Of a stretch of DNA of 64,000 nt, positions 41,297 through 49,321 are shown one piece after another. Below the pieces are notes generated by a model that was not told where the DNA came from, searched no databases, and saw nothing but the letters and a program-made list of their open reading frames with translations. A program made the translations under genes and the position numbers. This DNA is from Luteococcus sp038433135. Lineage in GTDB: Bacteria; Actinomycetota; Actinomycetes; Propionibacteriales; Propionibacteriaceae. Location of the stretch: NCBI RefSeq assembly GCF_038433135.1, contig NZ_JBCDMV010000003.1, positions 13,476 through 77,475 of the forward strand, written 5' to 3'. Position 1 is the first letter of the stretch, and each line of letters starts with the position of its first letter.

Positions 41297-41950
41297 GCGC
41301 CGCAAGCAGTGGATGGCGTAGTCGATGTGGTGCCCGTCTCGGTCCACGGGCACAGTGACCTGCCACACGTGGTCGCCGAGCCTCCGCAGCGCGGCATCAA
41401 GGCTGGGTGTGGCGTTCTCGCACCAGATGGCGAGCAGCCCACCCGGCGTCAGGGCGTCGCGGGCGGCGGTGAGCAAATCCGTCTCATAGAGCGGCGCATT
41501 GGCATCGTGGATCAGGAAGTCCGGGCCGTTGTCCACGTCCAGCAGAATCGCGTCCCAGCCCGACGTGGTGCGCAGGGCCTCGGCGACGTCGACATGCCAC
41601 AGGGTGCAGCGAGGATCATCGGCGACGCAGGTCAGGCTGGGCACGATGCCCTGGCCCGCCCAGCCGATCAGTGCCGACGAGAGTTCGGCGACGGTGACCC
41701 GGGCCTCTGCGAGCCGCCGCAGTACCTCCCCGGCGGTGAAGCCCAGCCCCAGCCCGCCCACCAGCACCCGTCGCGCCGTGGCAGGCGCCAGCCGGGCCAG
41801 GGCCAGCTCGCTGGAGGCGTCGACGGAGTCCATCGCGAACATGCCGTTGACCACCAGCTCGTGCACCGCGTCGGGGCCGGCGCCGCGGCGTCGCAGGGCG
41901 ATGTCGAATCCGTCGGCGTCGTCGAAGCCCAGGGTCACCACGGATTGCAT
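41294..41950 (-). CDS. Spermidine-synthase-like methyltransferase-fold protein
   Basis: A 218-residue Rossmann-fold protein of the polyamine aminopropyltransferase superfamily. The nucleotide-binding loop is VLVGGLGLGFTAGEVLR, followed by VTVAELSSALIGW and the acidic strand WDAILLDVDNGPDFL. It lacks the N-terminal domain of true spermidine synthases, and such short versions are common in actinobacteria with unproven activity. The start at 41950 (MQSVVT) has CATCAT 6 bases upstream; a GTG five codons earlier is possible. The stop codon lies in an interspersed repeat. Confidence 0.75.
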   Translation of the reverse strand: MQSVVTLGFDDADGFDIALRRRGAGPDAVHELVVNGMFAMDSVDASSELALARLAPATARRVLVGGLGLGFTAGEVLRRLAEARVTVAELSSALIGWAGQGIVPSLTCVADDPRCTLWHVDVAEALRTTSGWDAILLDVDNGPDFLIHDANAPLYETDLLTAARDALTPGGLLAIWCENATPSLDAALRRLGDHVWQVTVPVDRDGHHIDYAIHCLRR

Positions 41951-41978
41951 GCAGACATGATGCACCCCGGCACTGACG

Positions 41979-41984
41979 TAGGAT
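41979..41984 (+). promoter_or_regulatory. -10 box TAGGAT of the DUF4245 gene
   Basis: TAGGAT lies 7 bases before the GTG at 41992 and decides that start. Confidence 0.6.
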
Positions 41985-41991
41985 GCAGCGC

Positions 41992-42504
41992 GTGCGTAAC
42001 AAGAGGGCCTCGGGCCGCGACATGATCATCTCCCTTGCCGTGATCCTGCTGCCCTGCATTGCGATCTACTACTGGTTTGCCCGCATCCCCGACGAGCCGC
42101 AGGTGCCCGCCGCCGACTGGAAGCCCGTGGTGGCCGACGCCCGCGCCGACGCGCCCTTCCAGGTGCTCGCCCCGAGCAACCTGCCCGAGACCTGGAAGCC
42201 GATCCGCGCCCGCTACGGCAACGACGAGTTGCAGCTGGGCTTCCTCAGCCCGGAGCAGGTCTACCACGAGGTCAAGCAGCGGCTGGGCGCCAGCCAGCCC
42301 GAGTTCGTGAAGTCGGTCACCCGCGGGGCCAGGGCCGACGGCAACTCCACCCTGTCGGGCAAGACCTGGACCCGGATGGTCACCGAGGATGCTCGCACCC
42401 GTTGCCTGGTGAACACCATCGACAAGCCCAAGCCCACCACGACGGTGGTCTGCGCGGACACCAGCTACGAGGGCGTCGAGGCCTTCGCCACGACGCTGAG
42501 CTGA
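41992..42504 (+). CDS. DUF4245 domain protein (membrane-anchored)
   Basis: A 170-residue actinobacterial protein with one N-terminal membrane segment (MIISLAVILLPCIAIYYW) and an outside domain containing FQVLAPSNLPETWKPIRARY and TKWxRM-like sequence (SGKTWTRMV), diagnostic of DUF4245. Its function is unknown. It often lies next to xseAB and ispH, as here. The GTG at 41992 follows a TAGGAT box by 7 bases; an ATG three codons earlier is not needed. It diverges from the spermidine-synthase-like gene. Confidence 0.85.
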   Translation: MRNKRASGRDMIISLAVILLPCIAIYYWFARIPDEPQVPAADWKPVVADARADAPFQVLAPSNLPETWKPIRARYGNDELQLGFLSPEQVYHEVKQRLGASQPEFVKSVTRGARADGNSTLSGKTWTRMVTEDARTRCLVNTIDKPKPTTTVVCADTSYEGVEAFATTLS

Positions 42505-42515
42505 CGCTGGAGGGG

Positions 42516-42595
42516 GGCCTCGACAGGCTCGGCCATCGTGGTTGTGTTTGCTCTGGCACCCACCTGGCCACGGTCCCCGAGCTTGTCGAGGGGCC
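42516..42595. repeat. Interspersed inverted repeat, copy 6
   Basis: GCCTCGACAGGCTCGGCCAT faces GGTCCCCGAGCTTGTCGAG in the gap between the convergent DUF4245 and xseB genes. It is very similar to copy 1, including GTGTTTGCT in the spacer. Confidence 0.8.
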
Positions 42596-42603
42596 TGAAC
42601 CGC

Positions 42604-42849
42604 CTACCCGGCCGCCTGTCGGGCCGCGTCGATCTTGGCCTTGGCGCCGTCCAACCACTGCTGGCAGATGGCGGCCAATTTTTCGCCGCGCTCCCACAGC
42701 GCCATCGAATCGGCCAGCGGGACGCCGCCGGATTCCAGCTTGCGCACCACCTCGGCGAGTTCCTCGCGGGCCTGCTCATAACCGAGCTCGGGCTGCTGCC
42801 CGGGGCTCTGCGGCGTGGCGTCCGGGGCCGGGTTCTGGTTCTCGCTCAT
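42604..42849 (-). CDS. xseB: Exodeoxyribonuclease VII small subunit
   Basis: An 81-residue subunit: LGYEQAREELAEVVRKLESG and LADSMALWERGEKLAAIC are the conserved XseB helices. With XseA it forms the enzyme that cuts single-stranded DNA into oligonucleotides. A Pro/Gln-rich tail of about 20 residues precedes the core. Its ATG overlaps the xseA TGA (ATGA), so the pair is coupled. Confidence 0.95.
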   Translation of the reverse strand: MSENQNPAPDATPQSPGQQPELGYEQAREELAEVVRKLESGGVPLADSMALWERGEKLAAICQQWLDGAKAKIDAARQAAG

Positions 42850-44123
42850 TCGTTCTCCTCGTCGAAGTCCATCTCGAAGTCGTCCATGCTGGCGTTCAAC
42901 TCGCCGCTGGGGTCGTCGATCCCGGTCACGCCCAGGGTCAGCTTGCCGTCGGCCAGGTACGCCATCACGTCGTCGTCCAGATCCACGTCGCGGATGGAGC
43001 TGACCGACGCACCCTCGCCGTCCACCAGGATTGCGTAACCCCTTTCCAGCGTGGCCTTGGGGCTCATTGCGCGCACCCGGCTCAGGTCGTGCGCCAGGCT
43101 CGTCGCGTGCTGGGTGAGCGTGCGGTCGACGGCGTGATCCAGCCGCAGCCGGAGGTTCTCCAGCCGGTCGTAGTGGATGTCGAAGCTGCCGGCCGGATCA
43201 CGCAGCACGGGGCGGGACTTGAGCCCGTCCAACTGCTGCTGTTCCGCCCGCACCCGGTTGACGATTGCGCCGCGGATCCGGCCCAACGCCTGGGTCACCC
43301 GCTCCGCCTCCTCCTTGGCGTCGGGCACGACACGTTTGGCGGCGTCGGTGGGCGTGGACGCACGCAGGTCGGCCGCAAGATCGACGATCGGGATGTCCGG
43401 CTCGTGCCCGATGGCGGTCACCACCGGCGTGCGGCACGCTGCGACGGCGCGCACCAGACCCTCGTCGCTGAAGGGCAGCAGATCCTCCAGCGACCCGCCG
43501 CCGCGGGCCAGGATGATCACCTCCACCCCGGGCTCGGCATCCAGCCCCGCCAGGGCCTGCATCACCTCGGCCGCGGCCTTGTCGCCCTGAACCAGCGCAT
43601 GTCGCACCACGACGTGGGCCGCGGGCCAGCGCAGTTTGATGTTGGTCAGCACGTCGCGCTCGGCCGCGGAGTCCGCCCCCGTGACCAGACCGATCGACCG
43701 GGGCAGGAAGGGCAGCCGCTTCTTGCGCGCCGGGTCAAAGAGCCCCTCGGCCTGCAGCATGCGCTTGCGCTGCTCCAGCTGGGCCAGCAGCCGGCCCTCA
43801 CCGGCAATCCGGATCTCCCGGCACTCAAAACTCAGGGCGCCGTTCTTGCTCCACACCGTCGGCTTGATCCAGGCCGTGACGGTGGTGCCCTCGGTCAGCG
43901 GCCCCGCGGCGTCCACCACCGCCGTCGAGCAGCTGATTGACGCCGATGTCTGCGCCAGCGTGTCCCGCATCGTCATGAAGACCGTCGACGACCCGGCCCG
44001 ACGGTTGATCTGGATCACCTGGGCCTCCACCCAGACCGCGCCGCAGCGCTCGACCCAACCCTTGACCATCTGTACCACCCGGCCCAGGGCAATCGGATTC
44101 TCCGGTGAGGTCTCCAGTGCCAT
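42846..44123 (-). CDS. xseA: Exodeoxyribonuclease VII large subunit
   Basis: A 425-residue catalytic subunit. An N-terminal OB-fold (VKGWVERCGAVWVEAQVIQI) is followed by the nuclease domain with GLVTGADSAAERDVL, VIILARGGGSLEDLLPFSDE and VVTAIGHEPDIPIVDLAADL, all diagnostic. The ATG at 44123 follows TATCGT by 7 bases; the longer open frame upstream is not supported. It is convergent with DUF4245 across xseB. Confidence 0.96.
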   Translation of the reverse strand: MALETSPENPIALGRVVQMVKGWVERCGAVWVEAQVIQINRRAGSSTVFMTMRDTLAQTSASISCSTAVVDAAGPLTEGTTVTAWIKPTVWSKNGALSFECREIRIAGEGRLLAQLEQRKRMLQAEGLFDPARKKRLPFLPRSIGLVTGADSAAERDVLTNIKLRWPAAHVVVRHALVQGDKAAAEVMQALAGLDAEPGVEVIILARGGGSLEDLLPFSDEGLVRAVAACRTPVVTAIGHEPDIPIVDLAADLRASTPTDAAKRVVPDAKEEAERVTQALGRIRGAIVNRVRAEQQQLDGLKSRPVLRDPAGSFDIHYDRLENLRLRLDHAVDRTLTQHATSLAHDLSRVRAMSPKATLERGYAILVDGEGASVSSIRDVDLDDDVMAYLADGKLTLGVTGIDDPSGELNASMDDFEMDFDEENE

Positions 44124-44130
44124 GGCGCCA

Positions 44131-44136
44131 ACGATA
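44131..44136 (-). promoter_or_regulatory. -10 box TATCGT of xseAB (leaderless)
   Basis: TATCGT lies 7 bases before the xseA ATG. Confidence 0.6.
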
Positions 44137-44276
44137 GGGGAGGGGTCCGACAGAACTGCCCACCGCGGGGTCCTGAGACGGTTGGCTGAAGATCCGTCGA
44201 CTGCTGCAACGCCCCGGCCCCTCCGCGCGTGACGATGATGACAGTCCATTCCACCGCTTTCAGAAGGGGCAGTTCC

Positions 44277-45062
44277 ATGAAGAAGTCACCAAGCCGGGTT
44301 GGTCTCGCGCTCGTTGTCACCACCGCGGTTCCCTGCGCCCCGGCCCTGGCCGGTCCCCCTGCAGTCGGGGAGCCCCAGGCCGGCACCAGGCCGGTCATCA
44401 CCCGCATCGCGGACATCGACGTCAACCTGGGCATGACGCGCCGCGTGACGGCGCCGGCCACGGGCGCGACGAGCTACACCTGGCGCATCTGGACCGCCAA
44501 GAAGGGGTGGACGGTGCTGGCGCGGGGCGGGAAGGCCTACCGCTCGATCAACTTCACCGGTGAGGCGGTGCGTCACATGGGTCTCGTGCAGGTGACGGCA
44601 CGAAATGCCAGCGGCGCGACCACGAGCAACCTGTCCCGGCTGCGTGTGTGGGGCATCAATGAGTCCTACCCCGCCGCGATCGGCAGCTGGACCCAGTCCT
44701 CGGGGTGGCGGGTGCGCGTGACGTCCGTGAGTTATGACGCGGCCGATGGCGGACGCGCCGTCGGGACCCTCGACGTGCGGCGCGTCGCCTCGACGGCAGG
44801 GCGTCCGGCGATGTCGCTGTGGCCGGGCTACTGGACGAAGTCGTCCTTCCTGTTCGGGGTCATGGCCCGGTGCGGTCAGAGCCCGAGCGAGATCAAGCTG
44901 GCGCCGGGCGCGATGACCTCGCTGCCCATGTGCATGGCATACCTGGACATGCCCGATCCGCTCCCGACCAAGGCCGACTACTCGGGCGGGAAGACCTACA
45001 TCAACTTCGCCCCGGACAAGATGACCGCTGGCCCGACGGCGGTCTACCGCGGAATTCGCTGA
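44277..45062 (+). CDS. Secreted protein of unknown function
   Basis: A 261-residue exported protein. The signal peptide is MKKSPSRVGLALVVTTAVPC, with cleavage likely after APALA. An Ig-like segment follows (ATSYTWRIWTAKKGWTVLA, VTARNASGATTSNLS), then a domain with two cysteines (ARCGQSPSE and SLPMCMAYLD). I recognise no enzyme motif. The ATG at 44277 has GAAGGGG upstream. It diverges from xseAB and ends at a strong terminator. Adhesion or matrix binding is only a guess. Confidence 0.7.
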   Translation: MKKSPSRVGLALVVTTAVPCAPALAGPPAVGEPQAGTRPVITRIADIDVNLGMTRRVTAPATGATSYTWRIWTAKKGWTVLARGGKAYRSINFTGEAVRHMGLVQVTARNASGATTSNLSRLRVWGINESYPAAIGSWTQSSGWRVRVTSVSYDAADGGRAVGTLDVRRVASTAGRPAMSLWPGYWTKSSFLFGVMARCGQSPSEIKLAPGAMTSLPMCMAYLDMPDPLPTKADYSGGKTYINFAPDKMTAGPTAVYRGIR

Positions 45063-45138
45063 TCTGGACGTAGGGTTCGGAGTCCAGCATCAACCTCGCG
45101 CGTCGGCCTACTCCGGCGGCGCCTGACCAACGTTGGTT

Positions 45139-45184
45139 CACCCGTGCCCTCGGGGCTGCTTCGGCGGGCTCGAGGGCACGGGTG
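45139..45184 (+). terminator. Terminator after the secreted protein gene
   Basis: Perfect 14-bp arms CACCCGTGCCCTCG and its complement close over 18 bases; TTCTGG follows. Confidence 0.8.
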
Positions 45185-45219
45185 CGTTCTGGGCGAGGTG
45201 GGTCGTGTGGAGCTGCCCA

Positions 45220-45225
45220 TAGACT
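45220..45225 (+). promoter_or_regulatory. -10 box TAGACT of ispH (leaderless)
   Basis: TAGACT lies 7 bases before the ATG at 45233. Confidence 0.6.
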
Positions 45226-45232
45226 GGGGTGC

Positions 45233-46201
45233 ATGAGCGAAACCGCCAAGCATGTCGTCGTCGCAGCTCCCCGTGGCTACTGCGCGGGTGTTGACCGTGC
45301 CGTGATCACCGTCGAGAAGGCGCTGGACACCTACGGCGCCCCGGTCTATGTGCGCAAGCAGATCGTGCACAACAAGCACGTGGTGGAGACCCTGGAACAG
45401 CGCGGCGCCATCTTCGTCGAGGAGCTGTCCGAGGTTCCGGAGGGTGCCACCGTCGTCTTCAGCGCGCACGGGGTCAGCCCGATGGTGCACGCCGAGGCCT
45501 CCGAGCGTGGCCTGAAGACCATCGACGCCACCTGCCCGCTGGTCACCAAGGTGCACCACGAGGCCAAGCGCTTCGCCAAGCAGGAGCTCCCCATCGTGCT
45601 GATCGGCCACGCCGGGCACGAGGAGGTGGAGGGCACCATGGGCGAGGCGCCCGAGCACATGACGCTGGTGCAGCACCCCGACGACGTCGAGAAGCTGGAT
45701 CTGCCGACGGATTCCCCGGTGGTGTGGCTCAGCCAGACCACCCTGAGCGTCGACGAGACCATGGAGACGGTCGACCGGCTCAAGGAGAAGTACCCGCAGC
45801 TGCAGAGCCCGCCCAGCGACGACATCTGCTACGCCACCCAGAACCGCCAGCTGGCCGTGAAGCAGATCGCCAGCCATTCGGATCTGGTGATCGTGGTGGG
45901 ATCCTCCAACTCGTCCAACTCCGTGCGGCTGGTGGAGGTCGCCCTCGACGGCGGTGCCAAGGCCGCCTACCGGGTGGACAATGCCTCGGAGATCGACGAG
46001 GCCTGGCTGGAGGGCGTCAACAGCGTCGGCGTCACCAGTGGCGCGTCGGTGCCCGAGGTGCTGGTCGACGGCGTGCTGGAGTACCTGGAGAGCAAGGGAT
46101 TCCCGAAGGCCGTCGAGGAGCGGCTGATCGAGGAGTCCCTGACGTTCGCCCTGCCCCCGGAACTGCGCAAGGATCTGCCGAAGAACGCCGCACGGCACTG
46201 A
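45233..46201 (+). CDS. ispH: 4-hydroxy-3-methylbut-2-enyl diphosphate reductase
   Basis: A 322-residue iron-sulfur enzyme of the last MEP-pathway step, giving IPP and DMAPP. The three cluster cysteines are Cys17 (RGYCAGVDRA), Cys101 (DATCPLVTKVH) and Cys199 (DDICYATQNRQ). Substrate-binding HGVSP, HAGHEEVEG and SSNSSNS motifs are intact. The ATG follows TAGACT by 7 bases, so it is leaderless. A hairpin follows the gene. Confidence 0.97.
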   Translation: MSETAKHVVVAAPRGYCAGVDRAVITVEKALDTYGAPVYVRKQIVHNKHVVETLEQRGAIFVEELSEVPEGATVVFSAHGVSPMVHAEASERGLKTIDATCPLVTKVHHEAKRFAKQELPIVLIGHAGHEEVEGTMGEAPEHMTLVQHPDDVEKLDLPTDSPVVWLSQTTLSVDETMETVDRLKEKYPQLQSPPSDDICYATQNRQLAVKQIASHSDLVIVVGSSNSSNSVRLVEVALDGGAKAAYRVDNASEIDEAWLEGVNSVGVTSGASVPEVLVDGVLEYLESKGFPKAVEERLIEESLTFALPPELRKDLPKNAARH

Positions 46202-46203
46202 GC

Positions 46204-46236
46204 GCCGATGAATTGTTGAGCCGGTGAGGCATCGGC
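46204..46236 (+). terminator. Hairpin after ispH
   Basis: Perfect arms GCCGATG and CATCGGC start 3 bases past the stop. There is no U-tract. Confidence 0.5.
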
Positions 46237-46359
46237 CAAAGCTGTTCACGCAACGCTTAATGCCACCCGAAAAGGTGTGATCTGACCAACCACTGTGGAA
46301 TTGTTCTGCAGGTTTGTGGGCTGGACAGTCCAGTCTGACAACCCTTGGAGGGCAATCGC

Positions 46360-47883
46360 ATGGAGCGGTCTCACCGCATCATCCCCGGCCGTCGCGGGAA
46401 GCGCGAGCGGCGACTCACCGTCGATCACGTCACCGTCGTCGAGCGCCAACCGATGCGCAAGGCCATCGCCGGAGCCCTGGTGGGCAATGGCATGGAATGG
46501 TACGACTTCGGCATCTATGGCTACCTCACCGCAACCATGGCGGTGCTCTTCGTGCCCGACGTACCGGAGCAGTGGCGGATGGCCGTGGTGCTGGCCGGTT
46601 TTGCCGTGAGCTTCGTGGTCCGACCCATCGGCGGCCTGGTGCTTGGCCCGCTGGGCGACCGGATCGGCCGGCAGAAGGTGCTGGCGCTGACCATGATCAT
46701 GATGTCGGTGGCCACCGCCGCGATCGGCCTGTTGCCCACCAGCGCGACGATCGGCAACTGGGCCCTGGCGGGTCTGCTGCTGTGCCGGATGGTGCAGGGC
46801 TTCTCCACCGGTGGCGAGTACGCCGGCGCCACCACCTTCGTCGCTGAATACGCCCCCGACAAGGAGCGCGGCTACCTGGCCAGCATTCTCGACGTCGGCT
46901 CCTACCTGGGTTTCGCCTTCGGTGCCGCCACCGTCGTCGCCTGCCAGCTGCTGCTGGGCGACCAGACCATGCTGGCGTGGGGCTGGCGAATCCCCTTCCT
47001 GATGGCGCTGCCCCTGGGTCTGATCTCGCTGTGGTTCCGCCTGCAGATCGAGGAGTCGCCCGCCTTCGAGCAGAACCAGGCGATGGAAGCCGCCGCCGAA
47101 TCCACCCCGGACAGCGCCGCGCTGGGCGTGCTGGGGATCATCCGCCACCACTGGCGCCCCATCCTGATCGCGATGGCGCTGGTGGGCGCCACCAACACCG
47201 CCGGCTACTCGCTGACCTCGTACATGCCGTCCTATCTGGAGACCAACCACGGCTACTCCGCGACGCAGGCCGCGCTGGCCACCATCCCCGCGCTGCTGGT
47301 GCTGTCCGCAGGGGTGCCCTTCGTCGGCAAACTCTCCGACCGGATCGGCCGCAAGCCGGTGTACGCCATCGCGATCACCTCGACGCTGGTGCTGACCATC
47401 CCCGCATACCTGATGATGGCCAACCGACGGCTGGTCTTCGTCGCCATGCTGATGCTGGCCTTCAGCGTGCTGTTCTACATCAGCATCTCCGCCTCGGCGC
47501 TGCCGGCGCTCTTCCCGACGGCGTCGCGTTATGGCGCGATGGCGATCGCCTACAACCTCTCCGCCTCGCTCTTCGGCGGCACCGCCCCGATGTTTGGTGA
47601 GCTGCTGGTGAAGTCCACCGGGATCACCATTGCCCCCGCCTTCTACACCATGTTCTTCGCCGTGCTGGGCGGCATTGCCCTGCTGTGCATGAAGGAGAGC
47701 GCCCGCAAGCCGCTGCCCGGATCGATGCCGTCGGTCGCCTCCGAACAGGAGGCACACGAACTGGTTGCCACGCAGGACGAGAACCCGGACATCGTCCACG
47801 AGGAGCTGCCCTTCGAGGAGCACGAGGCCCTGGCGGAGCAGATCCGCCAGGGGGAGGGCGCGACGGTGCCCGCCGCTCGCTGA
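46360..47883 (+). CDS. ProP-like MFS transporter (metabolite:H+ symporter family)
   Basis: A 507-residue MFS permease of the MHS family. GALVGNGMEWYDFGIYGYL (TM1) and RPIGGLVLGPLGDRIGRQKV (loop 2-3) are hallmarks of ProP, and QGFSTGGEYAGATTFVAEYA matches TM4. ProP imports proline and betaine for osmoprotection; related members carry citrate or other acids. The C-terminal tail is long and acidic (ENPDIVHEELPFEEHEALAE) and might sense conditions as in ProP. The ATG at 46360 has GGAGGG upstream. A palindrome CTGGACAGTCCAG at 46321 may be an operator. Confidence 0.82.
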   Translation: MERSHRIIPGRRGKRERRLTVDHVTVVERQPMRKAIAGALVGNGMEWYDFGIYGYLTATMAVLFVPDVPEQWRMAVVLAGFAVSFVVRPIGGLVLGPLGDRIGRQKVLALTMIMMSVATAAIGLLPTSATIGNWALAGLLLCRMVQGFSTGGEYAGATTFVAEYAPDKERGYLASILDVGSYLGFAFGAATVVACQLLLGDQTMLAWGWRIPFLMALPLGLISLWFRLQIEESPAFEQNQAMEAAAESTPDSAALGVLGIIRHHWRPILIAMALVGATNTAGYSLTSYMPSYLETNHGYSATQAALATIPALLVLSAGVPFVGKLSDRIGRKPVYAIAITSTLVLTIPAYLMMANRRLVFVAMLMLAFSVLFYISISASALPALFPTASRYGAMAIAYNLSASLFGGTAPMFGELLVKSTGITIAPAFYTMFFAVLGGIALLCMKESARKPLPGSMPSVASEQEAHELVATQDENPDIVHEELPFEEHEALAEQIRQGEGATVPAAR

Positions 47884-47888
47884 CCCAA

Positions 47889-47989
47889 CCCTGCGAGGGT
47901 TGCGCAACAAGAATCCAAGACCGCCCCGGCCACGCTCGGCCGGGGCGGTCTGCTGTCTTCGGCGGCGGTGATGCGCAACCCTCGCAGGG
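47889..47989. terminator. Nested bidirectional terminator between the MFS gene and ilvA
   Basis: Outer arms CCCTGCGAGGGTTGCGCA (47889-47906 and 47972-47989) are perfectly inverted. Inside is a perfect 13-bp stem GACCGCCCCGGCC (47919-47931 and 47938-47950). Confidence 0.85.
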
Positions 47990-48037
47990 CTGATCCTGCT
48001 GGGGCACCACGGCGGTGGCGCCGGCGAGGTGGCGGTC

Positions 48038-49303
48038 TCAGATCAGGAAGCGGTAGAAGGGGGAATCGGGGGAGACCACCTCGGCCTTGATCCCGGAGGC
48101 CTCCATTCGCTGCAGCAGCGCCTGGTAGGTGCTGGGATCACCCAGCTCGATCCCCACCAGGGCCGGGCCGATCTCCCGGTTGGAGCGCTTGACGTACTCG
48201 AAGTAGGTGATGTCGTCGTCGCTGCCCAGCACCTCGTCCAGGAAGCGGCGCAGCGCGCCCGGCTCCTGCGGGAAGTTGACCAGCAGGTAGTGCTTTCGGC
48301 CCTCCTGGATCAGCGAGCGCTCCACGATCTCCGCATAGCGGGAGACATCGTTGTTTCCGCCGCTGACGATGGCGACGACGCTCTGACCAGGGGCGACGGT
48401 CACAGCGGGGGTGCCGGTGGCCGAACGGAGTGCGGAGGCGGCGAGTGCTCCGGCGGGCTCGGCGATGATGCCGTCGGTCTGGTACATGGCCAGCATCTCG
48501 GTGCAGATCTCGCCCTCGGGCACGGTGACCAGCTCCAGCCCGGCGTCGCGGACCAAGGGGTAGGTGAAGTCGCCGGCCTTGCGCACCGCGGCGCCGTCGA
48601 CGAAGGTGTCGATGCTGGGCAGCTCCACCGGTTCCCCGGCGGCGACGGCGGCCGCCATGCAGGCGGCCCCGGCGGGCTCGACGCCGACGATCCGGGTGCC
48701 GGGGCGGTTGCTCAACCAGGCAGTGCAGCCGGCCAGCATGCCGCCGCCGCCGACCGGCGCCAGCAGCACATCGGGGGTGTGGCCCAGTTGCTCGACGATC
48801 TCCCGGGCCACCGTGCCCTGACCGGCGGCGGTGCGCGGATCGTTGAAGGCGGGCACCATGGTGGCGCCCGTGGCCTCAACGGTCTCGCGGGCGGCGGCCG
48901 CGGCCTCGTCGTAGGTGTCGCCGGTGACCACCAGCTCCACCCATTCGCCGCCCAGCGCGGTCATCCGGTCACGCTTCTGCCGCGGGGTGGTGGACGGGAC
49001 GAAGATCTTGCCGCGGATGCCCAGCTTGGCGCAGCTCCAGGCGACGCCCTGGCCGTGGTTGCCGGCCGAGGCGCACACCACGCCGGCCTTGCGTTCGGCC
49101 TCGGAGAGGGTGCTGATCAGGTTGTAGGCGCCGCGCAGCTTGTAGGAGCGCACCGGCTGCAGGTCTTCCCGCTTGAGCCAGACCTCGGCGCCGGTCGCCT
49201 CACTGAGCCGGTCGTTGCGCTGCAGCGGGGTGCGACTGGCCACCCCGTACAGGCGGGTGGCGGCGTCGTCGACGAGGGCGGAGAGCTCGGCAAGGGAAGT
49301 CAC
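48038..49303 (-). CDS. ilvA: Threonine ammonia-lyase
   Basis: A 421-residue PLP enzyme deaminating threonine to 2-oxobutyrate, the entry to isoleucine synthesis. The PLP lysine is Lys55 in VRSYKLRGAYN; the phosphate loop is PVGGGGMLAG and SAGNHGQGVA is conserved. A single C-terminal ACT-like domain (HYLLVNFPQEPGALRRFLDE, ending SPFYRFLI) is the short form common in actinobacteria. The GTG start has AATAAT 6 bases upstream. It lies 18 bases after rmuC on the same strand. Confidence 0.93.
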   Translation of the reverse strand: MTSLAELSALVDDAATRLYGVASRTPLQRNDRLSEATGAEVWLKREDLQPVRSYKLRGAYNLISTLSEAERKAGVVCASAGNHGQGVAWSCAKLGIRGKIFVPSTTPRQKRDRMTALGGEWVELVVTGDTYDEAAAAARETVEATGATMVPAFNDPRTAAGQGTVAREIVEQLGHTPDVLLAPVGGGGMLAGCTAWLSNRPGTRIVGVEPAGAACMAAAVAAGEPVELPSIDTFVDGAAVRKAGDFTYPLVRDAGLELVTVPEGEICTEMLAMYQTDGIIAEPAGALAASALRSATGTPAVTVAPGQSVVAIVSGGNNDVSRYAEIVERSLIQEGRKHYLLVNFPQEPGALRRFLDEVLGSDDDITYFEYVKRSNREIGPALVGIELGDPSTYQALLQRMEASGIKAEVVSPDSPFYRFLI

Positions 49304-49321
49304 CGGCCCATTATTGCGGTC

